64,000 bases of DNA from Cacajao melanocephalus (lineage: Eukaryota > Chordata > Mammalia > Primates > Pitheciidae). The notes beneath the pieces are model-generated. The model was not told the DNA's origin. It did no database searches and saw only the letters and a program-made list of their open reading frames with translations. Of the stretch, positions 44,625 through 60,004 are shown one piece after another. The position numbers and the translations under genes are program-made. The stretch covers positions 1 through 64,000 of the forward strand of contig CAUYLG010022188.1 of assembly GCA_963573385.1 (NCBI GenBank). Reading direction: 5' to 3'. Numbering within the stretch: the first letter of the stretch is position 1; each line of letters begins with the position of its first letter.

Positions 44625-44760
44625 GGAGGTGATGAAATATTCTAAAATTAGATAGTGGTGATGGTTGTACAGTTTGTGAATATACTAAAAATCACTGACT
44701 TATACAATGTAAATGAGTGAATTTTATGGTATGTGAAACATATTTCCTTAACAGAATGTT
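44625..44760 (+). mobile_element. L1M 3' end, sense
   Basis: GATAGTGGTGATGGTTGTAC and AAATGAGTGAATTTTATGGT mark the last part of an old L1; it lies about 560 bp after the PPPY exon. Confidence 0.7.
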
Positions 44761-44819
44761 TTCCCATCTACAATATAGAAAAGGAATTCAATATCAAAAT
44801 TTAAAGAGTCAAAATTCTT

Positions 44820-44990
44820 ACTCTAGCAGTTCCTAGAGTGTGACCTTAAATATGCCCTCTTCTATAAAAAGGGTACAATTATGATACCTACTTCATAGGG
44901 TTGTAATGAGGAGTAAAATGAAGCAATGAAGCCTTTAGCCTGCCACATAGTCTTTGATAAGTATTATAGCTCCTCTTATGGTTATAATAA
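44820..44990 (+). mobile_element. MIR fragment
   Basis: CTTCTATAAAAAGGGTACAA, GATACCTACTTCATAGGGTTG and CCTGCCACATAGTCTTTGAT are the conserved MIR core and tail. Confidence 0.65.
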
Positions 44991-45524
44991 TTATTTATAT
45001 TTTTCTTAATATGATAAAAAAATACATAAATAGAAATAACAAAATAAATGTAACTTTATAATAAATTGATTGTATAAAAACTTGAATTGTACTTTGCAAT
45101 TTTATGAAGCCCTTTCTCGTGTCACTTTCTTCATGTATTCAGTAAATCTTTGTTGAATACCATCTGCGTTTTAGTAACAGTGTTGAGTCTGCTATGAAAT
45201 GAATAACATCTCCCTCCTTTTGTCTTGATTGAGTCACCAGCCTGGAAGGGATAATGTGAAGGCATGGGAACAAAATGTGCTAAGTGTCCTGTCGGCTTCA
45301 GTTCTCAGCCTCTTTTTGGAGAGCTACACATGGTGTATACAGTGGATATGTGTGTGCACATGTGTAATATATTTCCTTGTTCTGATATAGATATCAGGGC
45401 AGCTGCAGCACTACGGAGCTGAGCTGTTGATTACTCATACTACTTTCTGGTTTGCTAGAGGGCCAGTATTTACCCAGTTATTAGGAAACCTGTTTGAGGT
45501 GTGCACCTAAAACTATGTTTTAAT

Positions 45525-45720
45525 CCTGGTTCTACCACTTGCTAAGTTGTGAGTTTTTGGACAAGTTATTTAACATCTTCATGGTTCACACTTGCTTATC
45601 TATATGGGGCTGAATGAATATCTTGTCATATATTTTTCATAAGGTCGTTGTGACAATTAAAGAAGAACTAGCATTTGAAGAGCTTAGTATAGGCAGTGTG
45701 ATACCTAGTAAATGCTCTGG
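45525..45720 (+). mobile_element. MIR fragment
   Basis: GGTTCTACCACTTGCTAAGT, GACAAGTTATTTAACATCTT and AAGGTCGTTGTGACAATTAA. Confidence 0.65.
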
Positions 45721-45965
45721 TTTACCACGTACCAGGCATTGTTTTAAAGCCTTTATGCATATTATTAACTCAGTCAGCATACTAACTTTGTAAGGTTCTA
45801 ATTATACAAATAAAAGCTCAGAGAAATTACAGAATATGTTCAAAGTCAGATAGCTAACAAATAGTAGAAATGGGGTTCAAACCCATGTACTCTTACTCCA
45901 GAGCCTATAACGTCATCAACACTTGCTGTTACTTGAAACTCATTATGGTTGCAGAAATAGGTACA

Positions 45966-46082
45966 GCTGGACATGGTGGCTCACGCCTGTAATCTCAGCA
46001 CTTTGGGAGGCCAAGGCAGACTGATCACCTGAGGTAATGAGTTCATGACCAGCCTGGACCAACATGGTGAAACCCCCATCTC
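45966..46082 (+). mobile_element. Partial Alu, sense
   Basis: Left monomer that runs into the polypurine tract. Confidence 0.85.
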
Positions 46083-46204
46083 AAGAAAGAAAGAGAAAGA
46101 GAGAAAGAGACAGGGAGAAAGAGGGAGAGAGAGAGAAAGAGAGGGAGGGAGAAAAGGAGGGTGGGAGAGAAGAGAAAGAAAGAAAAGAAAATCAAAGAAA
46201 AGAA
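46083..46204 (+). repeat. ~120-bp near-pure polypurine tract between two Alus
   Basis: GAAA, GAGA and GGGA units with only a few pyrimidines. It probably grew from the A-rich tail of the upstream partial Alu. Confidence 0.9.
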
Positions 46205-46501
46205 GGCCAGGCGTGGTGACTCACACCTTTAATCCCTGCACTTTGGGAGGCCAAGGCAGGTGGATCATGAGGTCAGGAGTTTGAGACCAGCCTGGCCAAC
46301 ATAGTGAAACTCTGTCTCTACTAAAAATATAAAAATTAGCTAGGCATGGTAGGGCACAGCTGTAGTCGCAGCTACTCGGGAGGCTGAGGCAGGAGAATCA
46401 CTTGAACCTGTGAGGTGGCGGAGGTTATGATGAGCCAAGGTCACACCACTGCACTCCAGCCTGGGCAACAGAGCAAGCATCCGTCTCCAAAAGAAAAAGA
46501 A
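46205..46501 (+). mobile_element. Alu, sense
   Basis: Full length, directly after the polypurine tract. Confidence 0.9.
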
Positions 46502-47200
46502 ATAGGTACAGAGTGCTTTGGGGTTCTCGTGTAAATATCACTTTTATGCCTAAAATAGGCAGACTCAGCAGTGTCCTCCCCAAAGTTAACAAGCTCATGT
46601 GCACAGGCACATATACATGGCAGCAGTGGGGTCAGGAAGGATACTAATTTACCTTAAATGCAGAAAAAGATTTCTAATACTCAGCCATTCTTGAGCTATA
46701 ATATACATTTCACAGATTCTCTAGCAGACCTATTTTGGCGTGTATATTACTTTTCATTCATTTTGCTTCCTAATATTTTTCCTTCCCAGTGTACAGTCCC
46801 TTCCCATTTACATCCCATTAAATTTACTGTTAACTTCTCCAGAAGAGTTTGAATTGTATGGAGGTATTTGTTAGATAATTCACATTTCACATGCATGTGA
46901 GCCTGAAGCCTCTGGCCTTCCTATATTTCCTTTTGAAATAGATCCCATGGGTTTTTCTTTGTTCCTTGACTCATATTAAATGAACGCTGCTCATCTGTTC
47001 TAAACTAAAAGTATTTGGGGTTGCTGTTTTATCAAATTCTTGTCTGAAGACTAAGTGTTTGTTTTCACAGTAATGAAAGTAAGACTACATGACTTTCCCA
47101 AGGACCATAATTCTGAAGCGGATGGCCTCAATTTAAGTCGTAGGCCTACAGGGAAGTGCTGATTTTGTTAGAGGGATCAGAGAGATGAATGAGATGCACA

Positions 47201-47470
47201 TGTTTTTTTTTTTTTGTTTGTTTGTTTTTGAGATGGGGTCTTGCTCTGTCACCCAGGCTGGAGTGCATTGGCACAGTCACGGCTCACTGCAGCCTCACTT
47301 TCTCAAGTAGCTGGTACCACAGGCATGTGCCACCAGGACTGGCTAATTTTTTTTTTTGTTTTTTGTAGAGATGGAATCTTGTGATTTTGCCCAGGCTGGT
47401 CTCAAACTCCTGGGCTCAAACTATCCTTCCCAAAGTACTGGGATTATGGGTGTGAGCCATCGCGCCCTAG
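47201..47470 (-). mobile_element. Alu, minus strand
   Basis: J-like with a deletion in the right monomer. Confidence 0.85.
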
Positions 47471-47866
47471 TCTAAAGCATGTTAAGAGCTGGCTTTGGTA
47501 GTTATTTAATTGTAAAGTTTATTCAGACAAGAAATGTTGAGTGGACGTTATGCGTGGAGATACACTGTTCTAGGTGTTGAGAATATGGCGGGGAACAAGA
47601 CTGTTGCTCTCATTAGGTTAGATTCTAGTGGGGGAGAAAGATTATAAACAATCAGAGTTTAAATAGTGATAAGGACTATGAATAAAACAACATAATACAA
47701 TTTTAAAATATGATTTAGATATTAATTAAAATATTAAAAACATTCATTTAAATTTTTAATGTTAAAATTAATATTAAAAATAGTCAAAATCAATTTTAAA
47801 ACAAAAATTAAAAATAAAACCAAAACATGGTAGCATGAGAATAGTGCGTTAGAGGAGATGATATTA

Positions 47867-48346
<480 letters not shown>

Positions 48347-48904
48347 TTACCTTTATAATGTATGAATCTTACTCTTTTTATTTTATTCTATTTCATATTT
48401 TTAAATGTTGATTGCAACTCAGTATATTTTATGACTAACCAACAAGTTGCAACCTGCAATATGAAAAACCCTAATTTTGATCCATGGCTTCCTAACTTCA
48501 TTGGGCATCAGGAGGTTCTGGAAAGCTGGTTAAAACAGTAATTGATAGTCATGGTCATTTCCTGCTCCCCAACCTCAGCCCTGGCCATTTCTGTTTGCTT
48601 AAGCCTGGACCTGATCATTTGCATTTATAATTAGTTTCCAAGTGATGCTGGTATTATATTTCCTATCCAGAGAACACACTCAGATCGAAATGGTGTTTAA
48701 AAGCCATAGGAGCCCACAAGTTTACTTAGGAATAGTGCGTAGACAGCAATAAGAAGCAAACCCAGCACCCACTCCAGGAGCCAGCAAGGAGCGCTCTAGC
48801 ATAAGAACACTTCCAGGAGATTAGGGGATTATGTTGTTTATGAGGGAAAGGTGTTTCAAGAAGGCTGTCACTGACCTTCAGCGGTCAAGGGTGGAATGCT
48901 GCTA

Positions 48905-49318
<414 letters not shown>

Positions 49319-50007
49319 TTACCATTTAGATTATTGTGAAACTTAAATGTTACAACCAATATAGAGAGTGTGGTATGAAATGGGCATTTATATTTTAGAT
49401 TACTAATCTTGCATAGTTGAACATATTTTATGACATTCTGGTGTCTAATTATCATAAGAAGTCTTATAACCATTATTTGAACCACAGTTGCTTGAACTTA
49501 AAGAATTAGGAAAAAATTAAGAAACAATATACTGCTTCAATGCCTAGCTCTTGGCAAAACTACCATTATCAAAGGTTGCAGGATTTATCAAAGGTATGTA
49601 TTGATGGTGCAGGAACTTTTGACTTACTTTGTGGAAATGGCCTTTCATACCTAGAATTACAATCAGATTGTTTGTCAAGAATTCTAGATCACTGAGAGCA
49701 TGAAGAGATCACTCAGTTCACTGTTATGTGGTGACTTGAAAGTGTTTGTTTCTAACTTTAATCCTTCTTTGATCTTGTGACCCAAATTTTCAGTCAGCTC
49801 TTGGGAATATGCCATATCTTTTTTTCACTAGCACTTTCAATTTTCCAACCAAAATAAAATGTTATGTCTTCTCCAAAGTGGACCTTTTACCTCCTATTCT
49901 GAGTTTTGGCTGAAGCCATTACCAGTGCTCCCATCCCCTCACCCTAGAATGAAACTTCTCTTGTTTGTCATGTCTCTTCCTGACAATAGATAGACAAACA
50001 TAGTTGA

Positions 50008-50356
<349 letters not shown>

Positions 50357-50399
50357 TTTACATTTTTATCACCACAGTTTTAGTAATTACACGATAATA

Positions 50400-50730
50400 A
50401 TCACAGTCTCTTCATTACCCACTATGTGCCATACGTTCTCCCCAACTCTTTCAATGCATTCTCACTGGACACACAGAAGAGCTTTTGAAGAAGGCATTAT
50501 ACCTTCTGCTGATTTCAGCTTAATGTCACCTTCTTTGGAAAACTTTGCCTGACTCCTTAGTTTAATATAGATTCCTGCATTTTTATTTTATAGCAATTAA
50601 CTAAATATCATTTTAATGTACTTACCAGATTAATATCTGTCTTCCCCACTTAACCCTCTAAGTTCCATGAGGGTAGTAACCCTCTCTGTTTTGGCCTGGC
50701 ACATTATACAAACCCAGTATTTGGATAAAT
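50400..50730 (+). mobile_element. L2 fragment
   Basis: TGCCTGACTCCTTAG, AAGTTCCATGAGGGTAGTAA and GGCCTGGCACATTATACAAA. Confidence 0.6.
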
Positions 50731-51395
50731 TAGTGGCAAAGGGTACATGACTTGGATAGTCAACAGTGGGGGTGCCATGGAAATGCAGGTTTGCTCGTGG
50801 TGCTTTGGAGATACTCTTTCCACCAAACTGCACCATCCGTCTAGTTTCAGAGCATTCTATGCAGAACAGCTTGACTTCTCTTTAGGCTTCAGTCTCCTGA
50901 GAGAGAAGCGTCTATCTCCAAAAAGCCCTGCTTTGATCACTTTGATCCCAGAGGTTAAATGCTTTTACGATAGCCAGGTCTTTCTAACTTGCAAGCATAT
51001 TCATTCTTTCAGCAACACGTTTAAACTATGGGGAGCAGAAGATTATGGAATGACTTTTTGTAACATGTAAGAGAGTAGTCACAAAGAAACAGTGAGAACC
51101 ACGCTATAGACATGTCTCTGTCTATGCAAATAAGGTCCTAGAAACTCAGCATAACCGACTTTTTGCTGCCACTGGCTTTTAAGATCTAGCAGAGATATGA
51201 ATGGAACCCCACATTGTAGGAATCCTACAGCGCTTCCTTTATACTTCAGTGTCAGAAAAGCATGCTCTCTTAGGTGTTTTTGTTTTTCTGCCTTAATTTT
51301 GTTTTTCCCAGAAAAGACCTGGCCATCATATACCATAATGGAATGTTTGGTGTGAAGAATGTGTTTGGATTATGAAACATAATTATAAAATTAAC

Positions 51396-51680
51396 CTGTG
51401 TGGCCAAGGTTGGTAATCCTAGCACTTCGGGAGGCCAAGGCGGGTGGGATGCTTGAACCCAGGAGTTCCAGACTGGCCTGGCCAACATAATAAGACCCTG
51501 TCTATAAAAAATAAAAGAATTAACTGAGTATGGTGGTGCACGCCTATGATCCTAGCTACTCACGAGGCTGGGGCAGAAGGATCAGTTGAGTCTGGGCGGT
51601 CAAGGCTACAGGGAGCCATGATTGTACCACTGTACTCCAGCCTGGGCAACAGAGTGAGACCCTGTCTGGAAAAAAGAAAT
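51396..51680 (+). mobile_element. Alu, sense
   Basis: J-like, 5' end damaged. Confidence 0.85.
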
Positions 51681-51882
51681 TGAGCTGTGTACTGCCCAGT
51701 GCAAATAAAAATTTAGATTACCAATTGCTTACATCTTCATGTTTTACTTTAATTTTTATTGTTTTATTTCAGTTATTTTAAGAATAGGATACTAGCTAAG
51801 TCCTTGTGAAATGTGGTTTATTGTCAGTTCTGTTAATCAGAGTCACAATATTTTTAAGCTTAGAAGGGATAACTTTTTTTAA

Positions 51883-52025
51883 AAAAGTAACTTTGTTGAG
51901 ATATAATTCACATACCATATACTCCACCTTCTTAAAATGTATAGTTCAGTGGCTATCAGTATATTCAGAATTGTTCAACCATCACCACTATTAATTTTAG
52001 AACATTTAGGACATTTTCATCACAC
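51883..52025 (-). mobile_element. L1M 3' fragment, antisense
   Basis: TTGTTGAGATATAATTCACA and GAATTGTTCAACCATCACCA. Confidence 0.65.
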
Positions 52026-52335
52026 TTCCCCCGAAATACCTACTCATTAGCATTCAATCCATGTATATTTAAAACTCATTTCACGTATAAAATGTATACA
52101 CATACATATTTTAATTTTCTTAAAAGTAATTCTCATGTGTTACCATGCAGTGGGGTAGGAAACCTATCCCAGACCTCACTCCCTCCTACAAAAAAATTCT
52201 ATATTCAAGTTTGAAAGAAAATAGAATACTTGCTAGCCCCACTATCCTCAAGAATCTAGCAATGCATTAAGCTCACCTCCTGTCCTCTTCCAAAAAAAAA
52301 CAAAAACAAGAAAACCCAGAAAGGAAGAGAACTAA

Positions 52336-52724
<389 letters not shown>

Positions 52725-52963
52725 CAAATTATAAATTTTAAATCTTCTTATCAGTATTATCTACTTAGGAAATATGATAAAAAATTTCCTAATAGCAGCA
52801 ACTACAAAAATGGGAAATATTCAGGAACAATGGAATTAGCAATGTAAAAGTCATGGCAATGATTCATAACTTCCAGTCATTTATTCAGTGGCACTGCAAT
52901 GAAAGCTATAAACCCACGCCCCATAAAAATGTATGCAAATACACAGAAACACTGTCACCCATG

Positions 52964-53007
52964 TGCATGGGTGTGTGTGTGTGTGCCCACACGCGCGCGT
53001 GCACACA
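52964..53007. repeat. Z-DNA-prone TG / CGCG tract with small palindrome
   Basis: ACCCATGTGCATGGGT is followed by a GT run and by CACACGCGCGCGTGCACACA (52988-53007), strictly alternating. Confidence 0.9.
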
Positions 53008-53108
53008 AACACACAACCTTTTATGTATAATTTGTTCTGCTTTGTAAGAGTCTTGAAGCCCATTTAAGAATACAAGGACCACTGGTTAACAATCCTATCG
53101 TTTCTTTC

Positions 53109-53238
53109 TTTTTTTGTTTTGAGACAGAGTTTCGTTCTGTCACCCAGGCTAGCGTGCAGTGGCATGATCACTGCAACCTTAACCTCCTGAGCTCAAGCAA
53201 TCCTCCTGCCTCGTCCTCCTGACTAGCTGGTACTACAG
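53109..53238 (-). mobile_element. Partial Alu, minus strand
   Basis: One monomer, truncated after CTAGCTGGTACTACAG. Confidence 0.8.
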
Positions 53239-53492
53239 TATAGTTTATTTCTTATAGAAAACTATGGAACTTTATTAAAGATTTTAGGAAAAAGTAGCGT
53301 ATCATACTATATTCCTGATTGAAAAACTAAGTGTATTACAGATTTCAATTATTTCTAAATTTGTCTGTAAATTTAAGGTAATTTAAATTAATCTGCTAGG
53401 TGGAATAGGCTTTAAAAAAATACAAACATTTGATTGAAAATTGACTTAGAAATAAAATGCTAGGCAATTTTGGAAAAGAAAGATAATCATGA

Positions 53493-53883
<391 letters not shown>

Positions 53884-53999
53884 TAAGGGATTCATTGTCA
53901 TGTGAATATATGTATATGTAGATATATATCTCTACAAAGATGTTTACTTCAGCATTTTTTACTAATAGCAATTGCAGTAATATATATGTATGTATTTAA

Positions 54000-54536
<537 letters not shown>

Positions 54537-55144
54537 TCAATATTGCCATTACAAAATGAAATTCTAGTGTAAGAGTATGCTGACCTTTTCTTTAAAATTA
54601 TTATTTAATTTGTTTAAATTTGAGATGTCAGTTTTTTGAAGTTTAGCGTGATTGAATAGGACCAGTATTTTATTAACACTGTTTACTGCTGGATTTCTGT
54701 CTGCCTACCTTTGCTTCTTGACAGTATTACATTTTCTCTTTCAACTGAGATCACTAGGACAGAAAGGTATTTTGGAGTACTTCACTTTTCTCTAATACTT
54801 TTTCTCTTCCCACTGTTTATTTTCCCTGGACCAAAGGTAGATATGTCATAGAAGCAATTGTATTTAATATGACTTTGTCATATTTCCTATAGAATTTTGA
54901 TGCTGTAGCATTGACATTTTACTTTTACTTCATTTCTCCCAGCTTAGGAAGAATATACAGGAAAATTTTTTGAGAAAAATTATGGTTCAGATGGAATCTA
55001 AAAACTGAAAATATAGCTTTTAAAGTTTACTTTGTTTAATATGAGTGTTAGTGTGCCAAACATTCCCAACAAACTTACAGCATAACTTAATCTCTATTAT
55101 TCTGCCTTGTAGTATTTACGTTTTTATGAACATTTGTTGACTCA

Positions 55145-55516
<372 letters not shown>

Positions 55517-56085
55517 TCAACATATTTTCCTATTTAACTTTTTAATAAATTGTAATATAAAAACTAACAGCTTTCATCCCTGTTTTTAATTATTTTAACA
55601 TTTTACTCTGCTAGTAATAAACATTTTGCTTCAATTAATTGATAGAATTTAAATATAGCAACCATATAGTCACAGAGAGATTGTTCACTTCCAAGTTACT
55701 TCAAAAATGCTAACCTAAGTAGTAACAGTAAACCAAATGTCAGCCTTGTTTGAATTATTGCCATTAATAAATACAGTTTTGTTTTCATTCTTAACCCTTG
55801 CTGTCACCAGATTATTGATCTTGCACTGCTTCTGTTGTGCCATGAATCATGTATTTTTCATTTGGCCTTCTGGAGGTCAAAGCCAAATAGCAGTTTTTAA
55901 CCAAATTCTAACGTCAAAGCTGAAATTGGCAGGATTCCTAGTATTTTTTAATTGAAAAAAGTGCAGAAGAGTGTACCAAACTACTATGAGAAGGGAGGTT
56001 TGAGAAAAAACATAAGCTTTCAACTTTATTTAATTCACTTGAATTTTATGTAATAAAATATGGTTATTTGAAATAAGCATTTTTT

Positions 56086-56349
56086 CTTACAGCTCAGTAA
56101 TAAGAAAACAACTAACTCAATTTTTGAAAATGGGCAAAAACTTGAAACGGTATTTCACCAAAGACATCTGAATGGCCAATAAAAAGATGGTCAATATCGT
56201 TAGTTACTAGGAAAATGCAAACTAAAATCACTACACACTCACTAGAATGATTTTAAAGCAAAACGATAGACAATACAACTGGAACCCTCATACACTGCTA
56301 GTGGGAATGTAGAATGGTATAGCCATTTTAGAAAGCAGTTTGACAGTTT
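56086..56349 (+). mobile_element. L1 ORF2 3' part, sense, part 1
   Basis: AATGGGCAAAAACTTGAAAC, GGCCAATAAAAAGATGGTCA and ACACTGCTAGTGGGAATGTA are the end of L1 ORF2, interrupted by a minus-strand Alu. Confidence 0.8.
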
Positions 56350-56709
56350 CTTTTCTTTTCTTTTCTTTTTTTTTGAGATGGAGTCTCGCTCTTTCATCCA
56401 AGCTGGAGTGCAGTCACGTGATCTCAGCTCACTGCACCCTCCGCCTCCCAGGTTTAAGCAATTCTCCTGCCTCAGCCTCCTGAGTAGCTGGGATTACAGG
56501 TGCCCACCATCACATCTGGCTAATTTTTGTATTATTTTTCTTTTTCTTTTTTATTTGAGCTGTGGTTTTGTTGTATAATTTTTGTATTTTTAGTAGAGAT
56601 AGGGTTTCACCATGTTGGCCAGGCTGCTTGAACTCCTGAGCTCAGGCGATCTGCCCACCTCAACCTCCCAAAGTGCTGGGATTACAGGCATGAGCCACCA
56701 TGCCCAGCC
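56350..56709 (-). mobile_element. Alu with internal insertion, minus strand
   Basis: Inserted in sense L1. About 50 extra bp near 56530-56580 split the TAATTTTTGTATTTTTAG segment. Confidence 0.85.
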
Positions 56710-57245
56710 AGCAGTTTCTTTAAAAGGCTAAATATAGGTTTACTATACAACCCAGCAATTCCACTTCCAGGTATATACCCAAAAGAAACGAAAACGTATG
56801 TTCACACAAACACGACTCCATGAAAGTTTGTAGCAGCATTATTCATAATAGCCAAAAACTGAAAACAAGCCAAATGTCCATCAACTGGTGACAGAATTTA
56901 CAAAGTGTATATCTATACAGTGGAATACTATTCAGCAATGAAAAGGAGTGCAATGCTGCTACATTCTCATCGTACTAAGTAAAGGAAGCCTGCTGCAAAA
57001 GATTATATACTGTATGGTTCCTTTTTCATAAACTGTCCATAAAAAAACAAATTTATGTAGAGAGAAAGCAGACCTGGGTTGGGATTGGGCTTGATGGAAT
57101 TTTTTGGGGGGTAGTGGAAAGGTTCTGAAACCAAATAGTTGTGATGGTTGCACAACTTCATCAATTTACTAAAAATTATTGAATTGTACATTTACATTGG
57201 GTGAATTTTATAGTGTGCAAATTATACTCAGTAAAACTGTTCAAA
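56710..57245 (+). mobile_element. L1 ORF2 end and 3' UTR, sense, part 2
   Basis: It continues with ACAACCCAGCAATTCCACTT, TAGCAGCATTATTCATAATA and GTGGAATACTATTCAGCAAT, then the 3' UTR end (GGTGAATTTTATAGTGTG). Confidence 0.8.
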
Positions 57246-57370
57246 TATTTCAAAATTAAATATTTTAAATTAAAGAATCACATGTATAAAAGATAGTTAA
57301 AAGTTGTCATAAAAGGGTCTACATTAAAGGAGAGAGATCAGGTTGTAAATTACTTTAAACAAGTGAATAG

Positions 57371-57657
57371 GCCGGGTGTGGCAGCTCACAGCTGTAATCC
57401 TAGCACTTGAGAGGCCAAGGCAGGCGGATCACTTGAAATCCAGATTTCTAGACCAGCCTGGCCAACATGGTGAAACCCCGTCTTTATTAAAAATACAAAA
57501 ATTAGCTGGGTGTGGTGGCACATGCCTGTAATCCTGGCTAGTTGGGAGGCTGAGGCAGGATAATCACTTGAATCTGGCAGAGATTACAGTGAGCTGAGAT
57601 TACACCATTGCACTCCAGCCTGTGCAACAGAGCAAGACTCTGACTCAAAAAAAGCAA
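57371..57657 (+). mobile_element. Alu, sense
   Basis: Full length; the next Alu is inserted in its tail. Confidence 0.9.
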
Positions 57658-57664
57658 AGAAGGG

Positions 57665-57867
57665 CCCAGGCATGGTGGCTCATGCCTGTAATCCTGGCAC
57701 ATTGGGAGGCCAAGGCAGGCAGATCACTTGAGGTCGAGAGCTTGAAACCAGCCTGACCAACATAGTGAAACTCGTCTCTACTAAAAATACAAAAAATTAG
57801 CTGGATGTGGTGGCACGTGCCTGTAACCCTGGGAAGTTAAGGCAGGAGAATTGCTTGAACCCAGGAG
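57665..57867 (+). mobile_element. 3'-truncated Alu, sense
   Basis: About 203 bp ending at GAACCCAGGAG with no poly-A, flanked by AAAGCAAAGAAGGG at 57651-57664 and 57868-57881. Confidence 0.85.
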
Positions 57868-58513
57868 AAAGCAAAGAAGGGAATAAAAATATAATAATCA
57901 ACAGCAACATGTTTTTTGACAGTGATGGCATTTGAGAACCTTAAAGCTCATTTGGTGTCTAATTTTACATCAAGGAGCCTGAGACCAAGAGTGATTAATT
58001 TGCCCCAAACCACTAAATTAGTTACTGGTGAGGCCAGGACTAGAATCTAGTTCTCATTTGGTGTTCAGGGTCACATGTAGACACTTCCTTCCAGTGCCTT
58101 CCTCTGTGTGCCATGCCAGTTTTTAGCATGAAACAAACTTGTAGTAAAGATTTATTGAGCAACTAGTAGTTCTTTTGGTTTAAAATTTTATTTTTTGTAT
58201 CATTGTGGACTCTGTAGTTGATCTCTAGCTTGCCAATAGGTGTCACTACATAGAATCAACAGCAATGATTACCAAGCATTTAAAGAATATTAAGAATGTT
58301 CGCTAAAAATAGTACTTCTTAACAATATTTTCATGTTCGTTTCACCAAATATATGAGTGTATTCTCTTTTTTTGTTTTGTTTTTTGGCAATGCAAAATAA
58401 GATAGAAAAGTGTTATAAAGAAAGGCTGATTTCAGTTTTTAGTTTTATGTAAATTCTTTTTCTCATTTCCTACACAATCATCCCTTTTTGGGCTTTTCAT
58501 AATTAAGTAAAAT

Positions 58514-58810
<297 letters not shown>

Positions 58811-59399
58811 TCAAATAAATAGAATTTGTATTCTTCCTTTGTAATTGGAGAAAACGGATGAATTTGGCTTTTTATTTTTTTTATTCTGAAAACTCAGCAT
58901 CAGCGCTTGACATAATTTGGTTGTATTTATTATAACTAAATTAAAAATTGTATTGTTTAAGACCTTCTGAGTAGCATTTAAGTTTTCTTTGGGTATTCTT
59001 GACTTTTTAAATATTACTAGTATGATACAGTGATCACATAAGTGATTTTTTTATTCTGCATTGTACAAAGAAAGATTAGAAGATATGTATAATTGTTAGA
59101 TACCTCTGAAGTCATTGTAATTGGTTAAATAATTGTATTCAGGTGTGCTGGGGGTAGGGCAGGGTGGAGGACGCACTGTAGCATTTTAACTGAAATTTTA
59201 AAAATCTCAATCATTTTTCTAGTGGTTTTTCTGAAGCTACAATTGTTTTTTAAATATTTTTCCCCCCTGAAAGCTAAGTTGAAGGGTTGACTGCGTAAAT
59301 AGAATCTTTACTGCACGTTTAGAATGTTACTGAGATACAAATGAATCTCGCTATGGGAGAGATACCACATGCTCAGTGTGGTTCACCAGCTTCTTTGTT

Positions 59400-60004
59400 A
59401 TAAATATGATTCAATGCTGGGAGCATTAAGGAGACAGCAAGTTGATGACTCTTCGCCTCACTTTGGACAGGCTAAAATCAACTGCTGTTTCCTTTTAATT
59501 TGCATTTGAAAGATGTAACTAATGTGATGAACCGTTTCGCAGCAGGAAAACTGGGTCATTAAAATGATATTAATTGAAGCTGGCCACAATAAATGGTTGC
59601 GGTTATAATGCCCCCTGTTCTGAAATAGAGCTATCATCCTGAAGCGAGCAGGGTAACTGAGTGTCACAGTCGGCAGGCAGCGTGAAGCATCCGAGGGTCA
59701 GATGTGGGAAACCAGAGATTTTGCTTCTTCGGCATAGTTTTCCAGGCAGCTTTCACTTGCTGACAGAGGTGACTGTTAGCTTGAGGACTAGCTTGAAATT
59801 AGCTTAATTGATTGCTTTTCCTGATAGAAGTAGACTGACAGGTTGCCCTTAAAGAGAACACAATCTGAGAGAGGAGAGAGAGAGAGAGAAAAAAAAAATA
59901 GGCCCAAGGTCGTCAGAAGAGAGAGGAGTCTCTGGTGAGGATTTGAGCTGCGTCCAGCATTGGATATTTGTCAGGAATGCAGATACCCTGAAGGGAACAC
60001 AGCA
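59400..60004 (+). promoter_or_regulatory. PATJ: Candidate internal promoter and 5' leader of short PATJ transcript
   Basis: This unique, repeat-free stretch lies directly upstream of the candidate first exon. It contains a perfect octamer ATTTGCAT (59498-59505), homeodomain-type TTAATTG cores near 59570 and 59804, and a TGCTGAC half-site (about 59758) of the kind bound by MAF/NRL factors. No TATA box near a plausible start and no CpG island are visible. A GA-rich tract (about 59871-59900) precedes the leader. A four-codon upstream ORF (59977-59991) overlaps the leader. The motifs are short and occur by chance; what gives them weight is the position and the lack of transposons. Confidence 0.35.

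Noticed and set aside
50747..51070. 107-codon ORF
   Set aside because: Adjoins L2 sequence, no recognisable motif, probably chance.
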